A stretch of 35,181 nucleotides of DNA, from contig PKXQ01000063.1 of NCBI GenBank assembly GCA_003132405.1, positions 1-35,181 on the forward strand, read 5' to 3'. Shown one piece after another: positions 17,448 through 27,048 of this stretch. Numbering within the stretch: position 1 is the first letter of the stretch; each line of letters opens with the position of its first letter. The notes under the pieces are model-generated. The model had not been told where the DNA came from. It saw only the letters and a list, made by a program, of their open reading frames with translations, and did no database searches. The stretch is from Acidobacteriaceae bacterium (GTDB lineage: Bacteria; Acidobacteriota; Terriglobia; Terriglobales; Acidobacteriaceae). The position numbers and the translations under genes were made by a program.

Positions 17448-19574
17448 ATGTTGAAGCTGAAGAGTTGGTTCTTTGCCGTGCTGGTGCTGGCCCTAGCGGC
17501 CGCCCCGGTTATGGCCGGAAACAACAACGCCAAGACGTCCAACGACAACACAGCGAACACTGCGAACGCCGAAGCTAGCCCCGCGGCGAGCCCCGACCCG
17601 AACCCAAGCCCTAATCCTAATCCCAGTCCTAGACCCAGTCCCAGCGTGAGCTTGGCCGCGACCGATGCGAATGTCACTGCACTGCTGGGCGTTTTGGTGA
17701 TGAAAGGTGTTCTGGCGCCGACCGAGGCGAATGCCATTCAAAATGCTGCTCCCAGCGCTCAATTTCAAGCTCTGGTCGAAGCGCTCAACCGGAAAGGTGT
17801 GTTGAATGTGGCGGATTTGTCTGCCGCCGCGAAAACGCCAACACCGGCGATCGCAGTGGCCGCTCCAGAAGCCATGTCCAGTTCTCTCGATAGCGCGGAA
17901 GCCGCGCAAGCGCAGCCGCCTAACCCGGGGCGGGTAGCGGGCGAGGTGCCGCCTCCCTCACCTACGGTGGTACCAGCGGTGATTCCGGTCCGCGTGTTCC
18001 CGGTCGACCCCCCCAAGACCGGTGGCCTAGCTGGCATAAAAGCGGGCCCGATCACGCTTGCGCCTTATGGCTTCATCAAGGCGACGATCGTGCATGACAG
18101 CAGCGACCCCGATGGCGACGACTTCCCATTTCCTGGCATATTTCTGAATGCCGGGCCGAACTCGACCTTCAATACCGGCCCAACCGAGGATCCCGAGGTC
18201 CACATCAAGGCGCGGTCCACGCGCTTTGGTCTCAACCTCGAATGGCCGGACATCTCGAAGAACCTAACGCTGACCGGCAAGATCGAGGGCGACTTCGAAG
18301 GCAACTTCACCTCTGTTGACAACGCCGACGTTTCCTCGATTCGCAACAGCGCTCCGAGAATACGTTTGGCCAACGTCCGCCTCGACTACCACGCCAGCGA
18401 CACTACTGACATATTCTTCGTTGGTGGACAAGACTGGACGCTTTTCGGATCCGGCGCAATGATGAACATTGTGGAAACCACCTTCAATGGCGCATATTGG
18501 GGCAACATTTACACCCGTTCGCCACAACTGCGCGGTGGGTTTATACAGACGCTGAGCAGGGAACACAACGTCAATCTCGAGGGTCAGTTTGGGGTCATGA
18601 TGCCGAGCACAGGTCAAATCGAGAAGCTCTGCGGCTATGGCGCCTTAGGCGGCAATAACACCTGCCTGGCCGGTTTCGAGGCGCAGCAGGGACAAGGTGA
18701 GCGCGAGGGTGCTGACGCTGACCGTCCCGAGTGGGAGGGCAGGGCGGCCTTGAGCTTCCAACTCGACAAAGCGAGGGGTGTGGCCCCGGCGCAAATCGCG
18801 TTTGCTGGATTCCGCTCCAGGCGCACGTCGATCGTTCCAAACTCCTCATACTGCACCGATCCGTCGAGTTGCAGCTCAACCCAAACTCTTATTCCAGCAA
18901 GCTACGAGGCTGCCTTCCCGAACGGCTTTGAGGCTACCAGCAAACAGTGGGGCGGCCAAATCGTGGCGCAATTGCCCACGCGCTGGTTTACCTTGGTTGC
19001 GAGCGCCTATAAGGGAGGCGACTTGCGCTTCTACTTCGGCGGCCAAATCAACGGTTTCGCCACCGATACAGGCGGGCTGACGGGCGTCACAGGTTCCTTC
19101 ATTGCTGCCGATGGCGGTCCCCTGGCCGCTTCCGGTGGCTCCGTATTGGGCTGCACGGGCGTATTCAACTCCGAAACGGGAACCTGCAGCGGCAGTATTG
19201 TGGTCGCTCCGCAGCGGCCCGTCCGGTCGTTTGGCGGATTCATGCAACTCGGCCTGCCGCTTTCGCGCTGGTTCAATGCCGATCCGCATGGTCACAACGC
19301 GGGCTGGCAGCTTCAGCTCCTCGTCGGCAAGGACCAGATGGTGGATCGTGACCTGAATAATCCTGGCTTTAGTGGCACATTACCAATGTCGATGGGCAAG
19401 GTGGGTGCGTTGACCCTGTACTACAAACTGAATCCGTGGGCCACTTTCGCCTTCGAGCAGTCGGTCTATGCGACCCGTCTAGAGGACCACCTCACCTTAT
19501 ACGAAATTGCTGGGAGTCCATCCAACGAATGGCAAGATCACCGGACGGAGTTCGGGCCGATCTTTACGTTCTAG
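17448..19574 (+). CDS. Outer-membrane porin-like beta-barrel protein
   Basis: 708 residues from ATG 17448, which has AAGGAGG at a normal distance; the frame opens earlier at 17415 but without a ribosome site. A signal peptide (LKSWFFAVLVLALAAAPVMA) is followed by an Asn/Ala stretch and a Pro-rich repeat (SPDPNPSPNPNPSPRPSP). A linker with a short helical repeat comes next. From about residue 195 there are alternating strands (ITLAPYGFIKATIV, RFGLNLEWPDI, TLTGKIEGDFEG, RLANVRLDYHA, DIFFVGGQDWTLFG), and the chain ends in Phe (EFGPIFTF), the usual signal for barrel insertion. The N-terminus may span the periplasm or touch peptidoglycan. It probably lets a small solute cross the outer membrane; its sharing of a promoter region with acs suggests a carboxylate. 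Confidence 0.83.
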   Translation: MLKLKSWFFAVLVLALAAAPVMAGNNNAKTSNDNTANTANAEASPAASPDPNPSPNPNPSPRPSPSVSLAATDANVTALLGVLVMKGVLAPTEANAIQNAAPSAQFQALVEALNRKGVLNVADLSAAAKTPTPAIAVAAPEAMSSSLDSAEAAQAQPPNPGRVAGEVPPPSPTVVPAVIPVRVFPVDPPKTGGLAGIKAGPITLAPYGFIKATIVHDSSDPDGDDFPFPGIFLNAGPNSTFNTGPTEDPEVHIKARSTRFGLNLEWPDISKNLTLTGKIEGDFEGNFTSVDNADVSSIRNSAPRIRLANVRLDYHASDTTDIFFVGGQDWTLFGSGAMMNIVETTFNGAYWGNIYTRSPQLRGGFIQTLSREHNVNLEGQFGVMMPSTGQIEKLCGYGALGGNNTCLAGFEAQQGQGEREGADADRPEWEGRAALSFQLDKARGVAPAQIAFAGFRSRRTSIVPNSSYCTDPSSCSSTQTLIPASYEAAFPNGFEATSKQWGGQIVAQLPTRWFTLVASAYKGGDLRFYFGGQINGFATDTGGLTGVTGSFIAADGGPLAASGGSVLGCTGVFNSETGTCSGSIVVAPQRPVRSFGGFMQLGLPLSRWFNADPHGHNAGWQLQLLVGKDQMVDRDLNNPGFSGTLPMSMGKVGALTLYYKLNPWATFAFEQSVYATRLEDHLTLYEIAGSPSNEWQDHRTEFGPIFTF

Positions 19575-19592
19575 TGTCCTCTAGCTGAAACG

Positions 19593-19617
19593 GCCGGTGC
19601 AGATGGAGTGCACCGGC
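19593..19617 (+). terminator. Hairpin after the porin gene
   Basis: GCCGGTGCA and TGCACCGGC form a perfect 9-bp stem around a seven-base loop, 18 bases after the stop. The following TTCCTATC is only weakly T-rich. Confidence 0.6.
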
Positions 19618-19818
19618 TTCCTATCAAGGGGACGGGCGGCGCTGGGGCGATAGCCTGCGGCTGAGTCTGTCCTCAAACCTCCTCCCGTGGGGAAAGCGAT
19701 TGTGCTGAACAGGCCAAGGGAGCACAATGTACCGAATCTGCGAGGCCGGCTTCCAGAAAATCGTTTGGGAAACCGGGTTTGCGACGGTTGCATCGCAGTG
19801 TTTGGAGGAGTTGGTTTG

Positions 19819-20613
19819 ATGAGTATCCGTAGGAGGGCGGTCCTTCAGGCAGGTCTCCTGTTGGTGGCCATGCTCGCGAACGCCGCATCGCTGAAAAATA
19901 CGATAAAGATTACGGTGCTGGGCTCTGAAACGCGGGCATTGAAGCTTAATGACAACGGCGTTCCCACAAATTGCGAACAAGTCACTTTCGACGCATATTG
20001 CCGTTCCACGAGTACCGCGCCACTGGTGAACATCTTGCTCGTTCAAGTAGGCAACGAGCCGCCGTTCCGCATCACTTGCACCATCGAATCAAGATTCTCG
20101 AAGTGCACGCCATTGCCGACGGGCGAAAGTTTCGAGGCGAGAAGAGAAAAGAAGGGAATCACTGTCTATTACATAGATGACAAGGGCAAGGCGCGAAGGG
20201 AGCTGTACACGCTGGTGAATGACGGCGGGAAGGCCGGTCCGCCGCCGGCTGCGGTCGCAGTTGCAACGCCGCCAAGGCACGCTCCGGTTGAGAATGTTGG
20301 GGGGCCTGCATCTGGTGGGTCGCAGGCCGTATCGTCGCCTGTGCAGAGCTCACCAGTACAGCCACCAGCGGTCTCCGCATCATCAGTACCCGCGGTGAAA
20401 GTAAAGTGCGATTTCACATCGACGCCGCCGGGCGCGGAAATCAACGTCGATTGGCGATACGTGGGCAACACTCCGTCTGAAATCGGCCTGAGCGCTGGCA
20501 CGCATGTTGTCGTGATTTCCATGCCAGGCTTTGCCGAGTGGAAGCGGGAGCTTACGGTGGGCTCGGATTCGCAGGTGAACGTGGCGGCTACGTTGGAGAA
20601 GGCACAGCCGTGA
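19819..20613 (+). CDS. Secreted PEGA-domain protein
   Basis: 264 residues from ATG 19819, chosen because GGAGGAG lies before it and a signal peptide (RRAVLQAGLLLVAMLANAAS) begins at once; the longer frame from 19687 lacks both. The N-terminal half (~25-130) is an unrecognised domain with a Cys pair (NCEQVTFDAYC). A Pro/Ser/Val-rich linker follows (~130-190). The C-terminal ~70 residues are a PEGA domain (STPPGAEINVDWRYVGNTPS, then GTHVVVISMPGFAEWKREL), a surface beta-sandwich often tied to cell-envelope proteins. It probably acts in the periplasm or at the outer surface. It starts 245 bases after the porin gene and appears to be a separate unit. Confidence 0.82.
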   Translation: MSIRRRAVLQAGLLLVAMLANAASLKNTIKITVLGSETRALKLNDNGVPTNCEQVTFDAYCRSTSTAPLVNILLVQVGNEPPFRITCTIESRFSKCTPLPTGESFEARREKKGITVYYIDDKGKARRELYTLVNDGGKAGPPPAAVAVATPPRHAPVENVGGPASGGSQAVSSPVQSSPVQPPAVSASSVPAVKVKCDFTSTPPGAEINVDWRYVGNTPSEIGLSAGTHVVVISMPGFAEWKRELTVGSDSQVNVAATLEKAQP

Positions 20614-20795
20614 GCCGGATTGCCGTTGCAGGGCAGATTTAAGCTAGCGTCTTGAGGTTGGACCGCTGTATGATATCGCGCGAAAGTTTGTGGTCCGTTT
20701 GATGAACCAGCACGCACATGCCGTACGGGAGCGTGGTGATTGTGGAAGAAGACCGGCTTCCGGTTCTCATTTCACTTTTATAAAGGAGAAAAATT

Positions 20796-22076
20796 GTGGC
20801 TAACGCAAATGTTGCATCCAATCCCGGCGCTCCTGGCATAAGCCGTTGGTGGCGCGTGGTCGGCGGGATGTCCATGAACCTGGCGCTGGGCACGCTATAT
20901 GCCTGGAGTGTGTTTGTGGCCCCACTGGAGAAAGAATTTGGCTGGAAGCGGGCACAAACTTCCAATGTGTTCACCATCGCGGTGGTCGTGTTCGCACTAA
21001 CGTTTATTGTGGCGGGACGCCTGCAAGACAAGTTCGGCCCCTTCTGGGTTTCCCTAACGGGCGGCGTGTTGGTCAGCCTGGGATTCTTTCTGTGTGCCTT
21101 CACGCACAGCTTGAATTACCTCTATGTCTGCTTCGGCGTGATTGGCGGGCTGGGCAACGGATTTGGCTATGCCACGCCTATTCCGGTGATGTCCAAATGG
21201 TTTCCCGATAAACGCGGCCTCGCCGTAGGACTGGCGGTGGGCGGATACGGCGGAGGGTCGGCAATCTTTGGGCCTCTGGCCAACCTGAAGCTGATTCCCG
21301 CCTATGGTGTTCACACCACGTTCATGATCCTGGGGGGGATTTTCCTGGTCATGACGGTTTTCGGCGCCTTCCTGCTGCATAATCCGCCGGTCGGATACAA
21401 GCCCGCCGGTTGGGCACCCGCGCCAGCCGCCAAGGCTGCCGCGACCACCTATGAGTTCAGCCCCGGCGAAGTGCTGCACACGCCCGCGTTCTACTTCATG
21501 TGGGTTGCCTATGCGCTGGGTACCTCGGCCGGACTGATGGTGATCAGCCAACTGGTGCCATTCGCTAAAAGCGTTCATATTTCCAGCGCGGAACTGGCCA
21601 CGATGGGCCTCGTCGTCGGCGCAATCGGCAATGCCGCGGGCCGCATCCTGTCCGGCTGGATGTCGGATGCACTCGGTCGCCTGAACGTGTTGCGACTTAT
21701 GATCGGCATCTCGATGATTGCCATGCCCATTCTCTACCAAGTGGGCGGCAATGTGACGCTGCTGTACGTAACCGTGTTCGTCGTGTACTGGTGCTACGGA
21801 ACGCAGCTTTCGGTGAATGGCTCGACTGCGGCGGATTTCTGGGGTACCAAGAACGCCGGCATCAACTACGGAATGCTGTTCACCGCGTGGGGAGTAGCCG
21901 GCATCATTGGTCCGCGGATCGCGGGGGTACTGTTCGACAAGTACAAGAACTACCAGATGGCGTTCTACGCGGCGGCGGTTCTGGCGGTAGTTGCCCTGAT
22001 CTGCGAACTGGCAGCCAAACGCCCGGCCGTGCCGGCAGCAGCGGCGGCAGGAAAGAAGGTGCCGGCGGTAGCCTAA
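20796..22076 (+). CDS. OFA-family MFS transporter (oxalate/formate antiporter type)
   Basis: 426 residues from GTG, preceded by AAGGAG. About 12 membrane spans are visible, with the central cytoplasmic loop near residues 200-225 (PAGWAPAPAAKAAATTYEFS). The N-terminal signature fits the OFA branch: GGMSMNLALGTLYAWSVFVA, QDKFGP, and GYATPIPVMSKWFPDKRGLA. The second half repeats the pattern (GRILSGWMSDALGRLN). Family members move monocarboxylates or dicarboxylates such as formate, oxalate, lactate or acetate; OxlT-type lysine placement cannot be settled by eye. It lies 159 bases before the second acs on the same strand, which favours a monocarboxylate that is then joined to CoA. Confidence 0.88.
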   Translation: MANANVASNPGAPGISRWWRVVGGMSMNLALGTLYAWSVFVAPLEKEFGWKRAQTSNVFTIAVVVFALTFIVAGRLQDKFGPFWVSLTGGVLVSLGFFLCAFTHSLNYLYVCFGVIGGLGNGFGYATPIPVMSKWFPDKRGLAVGLAVGGYGGGSAIFGPLANLKLIPAYGVHTTFMILGGIFLVMTVFGAFLLHNPPVGYKPAGWAPAPAAKAAATTYEFSPGEVLHTPAFYFMWVAYALGTSAGLMVISQLVPFAKSVHISSAELATMGLVVGAIGNAAGRILSGWMSDALGRLNVLRLMIGISMIAMPILYQVGGNVTLLYVTVFVVYWCYGTQLSVNGSTAADFWGTKNAGINYGMLFTAWGVAGIIGPRIAGVLFDKYKNYQMAFYAAAVLAVVALICELAAKRPAVPAAAAAGKKVPAVA

Positions 22077-22178
22077 GGTAAGGTTCAAGAAACCGCTTCC
22101 AGGCGCCGCGCGAGAGCCCGGGAGCGCAGTACCGGCGGGTTCTTAGGGACCGAGTACGGGCCTTGATTCGACTCCGTG

Positions 22179-22196
22179 CTGGCGGAGAACCGCCAG
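22179..22196 (+). other. Hairpin between MFS and acs genes
   Basis: CTGGCGG and CCGCCAG form a perfect 7-bp stem closed by an AGAA loop, 40 bases before the acs ATG. No T-run follows, so it may be a leader structure or an mRNA-processing element and not a terminator. Confidence 0.5.
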
Positions 22197-22235
22197 TGTT
22201 GCATCACAAATTCATAAATTTAAGGGGTAACCAAT

Positions 22236-24344
22236 ATGGCGGAAATACGTCAGAAACCACAAATCGTCAGCGAAGCCACCGAGGCTCAGATTGCAGTCCA
22301 TTGGCGGGAGGAGGAATATTACTATCCTTCCGCGAAATTTATCGGCCAGGCGAATCTGACCGATCCCGATGTCATCGAACGCTTCAGCGAGAAGAATTTC
22401 CCGGAATGCTTCCGCGAGTACGCCGACCTGCTGAGCTGGGACAAGTACTGGGACACCACGCTCGACACCAGCGATCCGCCGTTCTGGAAGTGGTTCGTGG
22501 GCGGCAAGATCAACGCCTCGTACAACTGCGTGGACCGGCACCTCGCCAATTACAAGAACAAAGCGGCGCTGATCTTTGTACCGGAGCCGGAATCCGAAGC
22601 GCCCGTAGCCGTTACTTATCGCGAACTCTATGTGAGAGTGAATGAATTCGCGGCGCTGCTGCGCGATTTCTGCGGCCTAAAAGCCGGAGATCGGGTCACC
22701 ATCCATATGCCGATGGTCCCCGAGTTGCCCATCACCATGCTGGCCTGCGCCCGCCTGGGAGTGGTCCACTCGGTTGTGTTTGGGGGGTTCAGCGGCGAGG
22801 CTTGTGGAACGCGTGCCGCCGATTCGCAAAGCCAAGTCCTGATTACGATGGATGGTTACTATCGCAATGGCAAGCTGCTCGACCACAAAGCGGGCGCCGA
22901 TATCGCGCTGGAGATTGCCAAGAAGGAAGGCCAGACCGTGGACAAGGTCCTGGTCTGGAGGCGGCACGCGGGCCAGAATGCGTCCGCTACGCCTTTTGTG
23001 AAAGGGCGCGATTTCTTCGTTGATGAAGTGCTCACGAAATACAAAGGCCAACTGGTGGCTCCCGTCCCCATGGATGCGGAGGCGCCGCTGTTTCTCATGT
23101 ACACCAGCGGCAGCACCGGAAAGCCCAAAGGCTGTCAACATCGCACGGGCGGCTACCTCGCCTATGTGACCGGCACCTCCAAGTACATTCAGGACATTCA
23201 TCCCGAGGATGTTTACTGGTGCATGGCCGACATCGGCTGGATCACGGGCCACTCGTATATTGTTTACGGTCCCCTGGCGTTGGCCGCTACCAGCGTCATG
23301 TACGAAGGTGTTCCCACATACCCCGACGCCGGCAGGGTATGGAGAATCGCCGAGCGCCTGGATGTCAACATCTTCCACACCTCGCCCACGGCGATTCGCA
23401 TGTTGCGCAAGTCCGGTCACGATGAACCCGACAAGTACAACTACCATTTCAAGCACATGACCACGGTGGGAGAGCCCATCGAGCCCGAGGTCTGGCGCTG
23501 GTATCACGAAACGGTGGGCAAAGGTGAGGCAGTGATTGTCGACACCTGGTGGCAAACCGAAAACGGAGGATTCCTCTGCAGCACCAAGCCGGCGCTCGAT
23601 CCCATGAAGCCGGGAAGCGCGGGCCCAGGCATGCCTGGAATCTATCCGGTGATCATTGACGAAAACAACCAGGAAGTCGCGGCTGGATCCGGGAAGGCGG
23701 GCAACATCTGCATCCGGAATCCCTGGCCCGGGATCATGCAAACCATTTGGGGCTCTCACGACCGCTTCGTTGCCCAGTACTACGCAAAATACTGCAAGAA
23801 TCGCAACAGCAAGGATTGGCGTGACTGGCCATATTTTGCGGCGGACGGAGCTGTGCTGGCCGCCGACGGCTATTTCCGCATTCTCGGACGCGTGGATGAC
23901 GTCATCAACGTAGCCGGGCACCGCCTGGGCACAAAGGAAATCGAGTCTGCGTGTCTGACGGTCTCCGAGGTGGCGGAAGCAGCGGTGGTGCCGGTGGCGG
24001 ACGAGATCAAGGGCCGTGTGCCGGAAGTCTATATCGCCCTGAAACCCGGTGTTCAGCCGAGCCAGGCGATCATTGACAAAGTCAACAAGGTCATTGAAAC
24101 CATGATTGGCAAGATTGCCCGTCCGAAGCATGTCCACATCGTTCCGGATATGCCCAAGACCCGTTCCGGCAAGCTCATGCGCCGTGTGCTCGCCGCCCTC
24201 TCCAACAACATGAATACTGGCGATATCACTACCCTGGCCAATCCTGACGTGGTGGAGAACATCCGGGAACTGGTTCAGGGCAAAGAGGCGGTGGCGTTGA
24301 CAGACGGACCGGAGGATCTGAAAAGATTCGGGACCGAGGAGTAA
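22236..24344 (+). CDS. acs: Acetyl-CoA synthetase (AMP-forming), copy 2
   Basis: 702 residues, longer than copy 1 by a C-terminal tail of ~45 residues. The ATP loop is YTSGSTGKPKG (289-299), the acyl pocket DTWWQTENGG is as in canonical Acs, the hinge is GRVDDVINVAGHRLG, and the catalytic Lys is Lys646 in PKTRSGKLMRR. AAGGGG precedes the ATG. It follows the OFA transporter on the same strand and a strong terminator closes it, so uptake and activation are likely expressed together. Having a second acs within 7 kb suggests distinct affinities, conditions or substrates. Confidence 0.95.
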   Translation: MAEIRQKPQIVSEATEAQIAVHWREEEYYYPSAKFIGQANLTDPDVIERFSEKNFPECFREYADLLSWDKYWDTTLDTSDPPFWKWFVGGKINASYNCVDRHLANYKNKAALIFVPEPESEAPVAVTYRELYVRVNEFAALLRDFCGLKAGDRVTIHMPMVPELPITMLACARLGVVHSVVFGGFSGEACGTRAADSQSQVLITMDGYYRNGKLLDHKAGADIALEIAKKEGQTVDKVLVWRRHAGQNASATPFVKGRDFFVDEVLTKYKGQLVAPVPMDAEAPLFLMYTSGSTGKPKGCQHRTGGYLAYVTGTSKYIQDIHPEDVYWCMADIGWITGHSYIVYGPLALAATSVMYEGVPTYPDAGRVWRIAERLDVNIFHTSPTAIRMLRKSGHDEPDKYNYHFKHMTTVGEPIEPEVWRWYHETVGKGEAVIVDTWWQTENGGFLCSTKPALDPMKPGSAGPGMPGIYPVIIDENNQEVAAGSGKAGNICIRNPWPGIMQTIWGSHDRFVAQYYAKYCKNRNSKDWRDWPYFAADGAVLAADGYFRILGRVDDVINVAGHRLGTKEIESACLTVSEVAEAAVVPVADEIKGRVPEVYIALKPGVQPSQAIIDKVNKVIETMIGKIARPKHVHIVPDMPKTRSGKLMRRVLAALSNNMNTGDITTLANPDVVENIRELVQGKEAVALTDGPEDLKRFGTEE

Positions 24345-24370
24345 AAGCTGGGAACAATTGAAAGCGAGAT

Positions 24371-24415
24371 CAAGGGCAGACCTCGGGGAAACCCGCAGGT
24401 TTGTCCTTGTTTTTT
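24371..24415 (+). terminator. Strong intrinsic terminator after acs copy 2
   Basis: A 13-bp outer stem (24371-24383 with 24397-24409, two G-U pairs) carries an inner CGGG-GAAA-CCCG hairpin and one unpaired C, and is followed at once by six T (24410-24415). It begins 26 bases after the stop. Confidence 0.88.
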
Positions 24416-24466
24416 ATCCACCCGCACAGGGAACCCCTCGTTGCAAATAGCGCGGAGAAAATCGTG

Positions 24467-24548
24467 ACTCACCAAAGACACGAAGTATCACGAAGGTGTT
24501 TCATCTCAAGAATTTCCTTCGTGTACCTTCGTGCCCTTCGTGGTTAAC
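24467..24548. repeat. Imperfect inverted repeat with CACGAAG units (REP-like)
   Basis: The left arm (24467-24498, ACTCACCAAAGACACGAAG…) and the reverse complement of the right arm (24516-24548, GTTAACCACGAAGGGCACGA…) agree at most positions around a ~17-base loop. Each arm holds three CACGAAG-like units about 9-10 bases apart. It is intergenic and resembles dispersed palindromic repeats; copy number cannot be judged from one window. Confidence 0.65.
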
Positions 24549-24658
24549 GGTCTTGGCATTTTGCTATAGCGCATATACCGCCGACTCATCATCCCTCTTT
24601 TTCGTTTTGAACTGATTCCGTGTATCATGCCGCTACTTCACGATAAACCGGAGAGTGC

Positions 24659-26905
24659 ATGCGGAGACAATCACTGGCTCCGCTGCGTCAGTCGGAGCCC
24701 AATGCGGAAAGGCAAAAATTAATGGAGTGGTATTTTTTGTTTTTTTTCGTCTCCGGATTCTGTAGCGTCTTGTGCGAGCTTATCTGGCTGCGGTTGTCGA
24801 TGGCGCAGTTCGGTGTCACCACCGCGCTCACGTCGATCGTCCTATCGGTCTTTATGGCAGGGCTCGGCGTCGGCTCCTGGCTAGCGGGTGCGCTGGTGCG
24901 CCGCTACGAAAGCCGCATCAGCTTTTCTCCGCTCCGCCTCTACGCCGTGCTCGAATTCATGATTGGCTTGTCCGCGCTGGCCGTTCCCGCGGAACTGATC
25001 TGGGGCCATCGCCTGCTTGAGTTGTTAGCCGATCGCGCTGCGGTATCGTCGGCCGCCTATTACTTGTTGTCGGGCCTGTGGCTATCGCTGACCATGGTGC
25101 CGTGGTGCGCGTGTATGGGGGCGACAATTCCAGTAGCCATGTTCGCAATCCGCAAGAGCCAGCAACAAGGCGATGGCCGCTCCTTCAGCTTTCTCTATCT
25201 CGCGAATGTGCTGGGCGCGATGCTCGGTTCGTTCCTTCCACTACTTCTCATCGAGCCCTATGGTTTTCATAAGACCCTTTACATCGGTGCAGCTTTGAAT
25301 GTGGCCATCGCTGCATCAGCCTTCCTGGTCTCACTTAAATCAAGTAAGGATCAACCGCACGCGCCGACCGCTGCTGCTACCGTGCGTGGTGTCAGCATTG
25401 CGATGACAGCCATCGACAATCACCGAACCATTTTGCTCCTGCTCTTCACCACTGGCCTCGCTACCATGGGTATGGAACTGATCTGGATTCGCCTCTTCAC
25501 ACCGTATATCGGACCGGTAGTTTATTCCTTCGGGATGATTTTGGTGGCTTATCTGCTCGCTACATTTGTGGGTTCGCGAGTTTACCGCCGGTGGAGCCGC
25601 AAACACAGGCAGGAAAGCCGACTCGCCTGGATCTCTCTGGCACTGCTCGGAATTCTGCCGTTATTGACGGCGGACACGCGGGTCCCGTTGAATCTGGTGG
25701 CGAGAGTTTTCCTCGGCGTCATGCCCTTCGCCGCGATGATTGGGTTTCTCACTCCCATGCTTGTCGACCGTTGGTCGGGCGGCGATCCCGATCGCGCCGG
25801 TCGCGCCTATGCTGTCAATGTGGTCGGTTGCATTGTCGGTCCGCTGGTTGCCGGATTCCTGCTGCTGCCGCTCGTCGGCGAACGCTGGTCGGTGCTCTTG
25901 CTATCGTTGCCATGGTTCGCCATGGCCTTTCGTATTCCGCATGTTTCGGGCGCTCGATCTTTCAGTCGTGCGTTAGCCTACCTCATTGTCGTTCTGGCTT
26001 TTTCTGTTTTTCTCGCGACCCAAGATTTCGAAAACCAGTTTCCTTCGCGAAGAGTGCAGCGCGATTCCACCGCAACCGTGATCGCTTACGGAGAAGGCAT
26101 GCAGCGGCGCCTTCTGGTGAATGGCATGGGGATGACCTCGCTCACTCCCATCACAAAAATGATGGCCCACTTGACCTTGGCCTCTCTCGACCACACGCCC
26201 CACAGGGCGTTAGTCATCTGTTTTGGGATGGGCACTACGTTCCGCTCGGTCGAGTCATGGAATATTTCAGGAACGGCGGTCGAACTGGTGCCGAGCGTGC
26301 CAAAAATGTTCAGTTATTACCATGCCGACGCCGCCACTGTGCTTTCGTCGCCGCTGGCGCATGTGGTCATCGACGATGGGCGCCGTTTCCTTGAACGCTC
26401 GCCCGCCAAGTACGACGCCATCATTCTCGATCCTCCTCCGCCGGTGCAGACGGCGGGTTCGAGCTTGCTCTATTCGCAAGATTTTTATACTGTCGCCAAG
26501 GCTAGATTGCAGCCAGGCGGGATTCTGCAGCAATGGCTGCCCGAGGCTGACGATGCGACGCAGGCGGCAGTGGCACGATCGATCAAGAATTCGTTTCCTT
26601 ATATCCGCGTGTTTCAAGGGATGGACGGCTGGGGCTGGCATTTCCTGGCCAGCGAGCGTCCCATTCCCGTTAGGACCGCTGCCGAGTTAGTGGCGCGCAT
26701 GCCGCAGGGCGCAATCGAGGACATGATGGAGTGGGGGCCTGCGAAGTCACCAGAAGAGGAGATGCAACTGCTTCTCGCTCACGAATCACCGATTGACGAA
26801 ATCATCGCGCTCTCCCCGTCAACCGCACCCCTGACCGACGATCGCCCAATCAATGAATACTTTCTTTTGCGCACTCCTTTAGATAAGCTATCGGACCTGG
26901 ATTAA
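24659..26905 (+). CDS. Fused membrane / spermidine-synthase-like protein
   Basis: 748 residues from ATG 24659 with GGAGAG before it. About 14 hydrophobic segments occupy residues ~22-460 (YFLFFFVSGFCSVLCELIWL, TSIVLSVFMAGLGVGSWLAG and others), including the ELIWLR motif repeated in the second half (MELIWIRLF). Then comes a methyltransferase-fold spermidine-synthase-like domain (~480-740), with FGMGTTFRS, HVVIDDGRRFL (568-578) and DAIILDPPPP (586-595), and the late motif TDDRPINEYF. The glycine-rich site is degenerate compared with true SpeE. Such fusions are widespread and their reaction is unproven; polyamine synthesis should not be assumed. Confidence 0.88.
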   Translation: MRRQSLAPLRQSEPNAERQKLMEWYFLFFFVSGFCSVLCELIWLRLSMAQFGVTTALTSIVLSVFMAGLGVGSWLAGALVRRYESRISFSPLRLYAVLEFMIGLSALAVPAELIWGHRLLELLADRAAVSSAAYYLLSGLWLSLTMVPWCACMGATIPVAMFAIRKSQQQGDGRSFSFLYLANVLGAMLGSFLPLLLIEPYGFHKTLYIGAALNVAIAASAFLVSLKSSKDQPHAPTAAATVRGVSIAMTAIDNHRTILLLLFTTGLATMGMELIWIRLFTPYIGPVVYSFGMILVAYLLATFVGSRVYRRWSRKHRQESRLAWISLALLGILPLLTADTRVPLNLVARVFLGVMPFAAMIGFLTPMLVDRWSGGDPDRAGRAYAVNVVGCIVGPLVAGFLLLPLVGERWSVLLLSLPWFAMAFRIPHVSGARSFSRALAYLIVVLAFSVFLATQDFENQFPSRRVQRDSTATVIAYGEGMQRRLLVNGMGMTSLTPITKMMAHLTLASLDHTPHRALVICFGMGTTFRSVESWNISGTAVELVPSVPKMFSYYHADAATVLSSPLAHVVIDDGRRFLERSPAKYDAIILDPPPPVQTAGSSLLYSQDFYTVAKARLQPGGILQQWLPEADDATQAAVARSIKNSFPYIRVFQGMDGWGWHFLASERPIPVRTAAELVARMPQGAIEDMMEWGPAKSPEEEMQLLLAHESPIDEIIALSPSTAPLTDDRPINEYFLLRTPLDKLSDLD

Positions 26906-27048
26906 AAGGCGCTGGAGGTCGCAACCGCAGCGAAATAAAAGAAGAAGCATTTAGCGACCGCGCCTTGCAGACTGTCATCTAAGAGAAACTGGGTGGTGGG
27001 GCGTCTCGCTTCGCTTGTCCAATCCCCCTTCCAGGCTGGGAGCGCGGT

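Noticed and set aside
22677..24137. 486-codon minus-strand ORF inside acs copy 2
   Set aside because: Antisense shadow without any recognisable domain or ribosome site. The 344-codon minus ORF over the MFS gene and the 214-codon plus ORF over acs copy 1 are rejected for the same reason.
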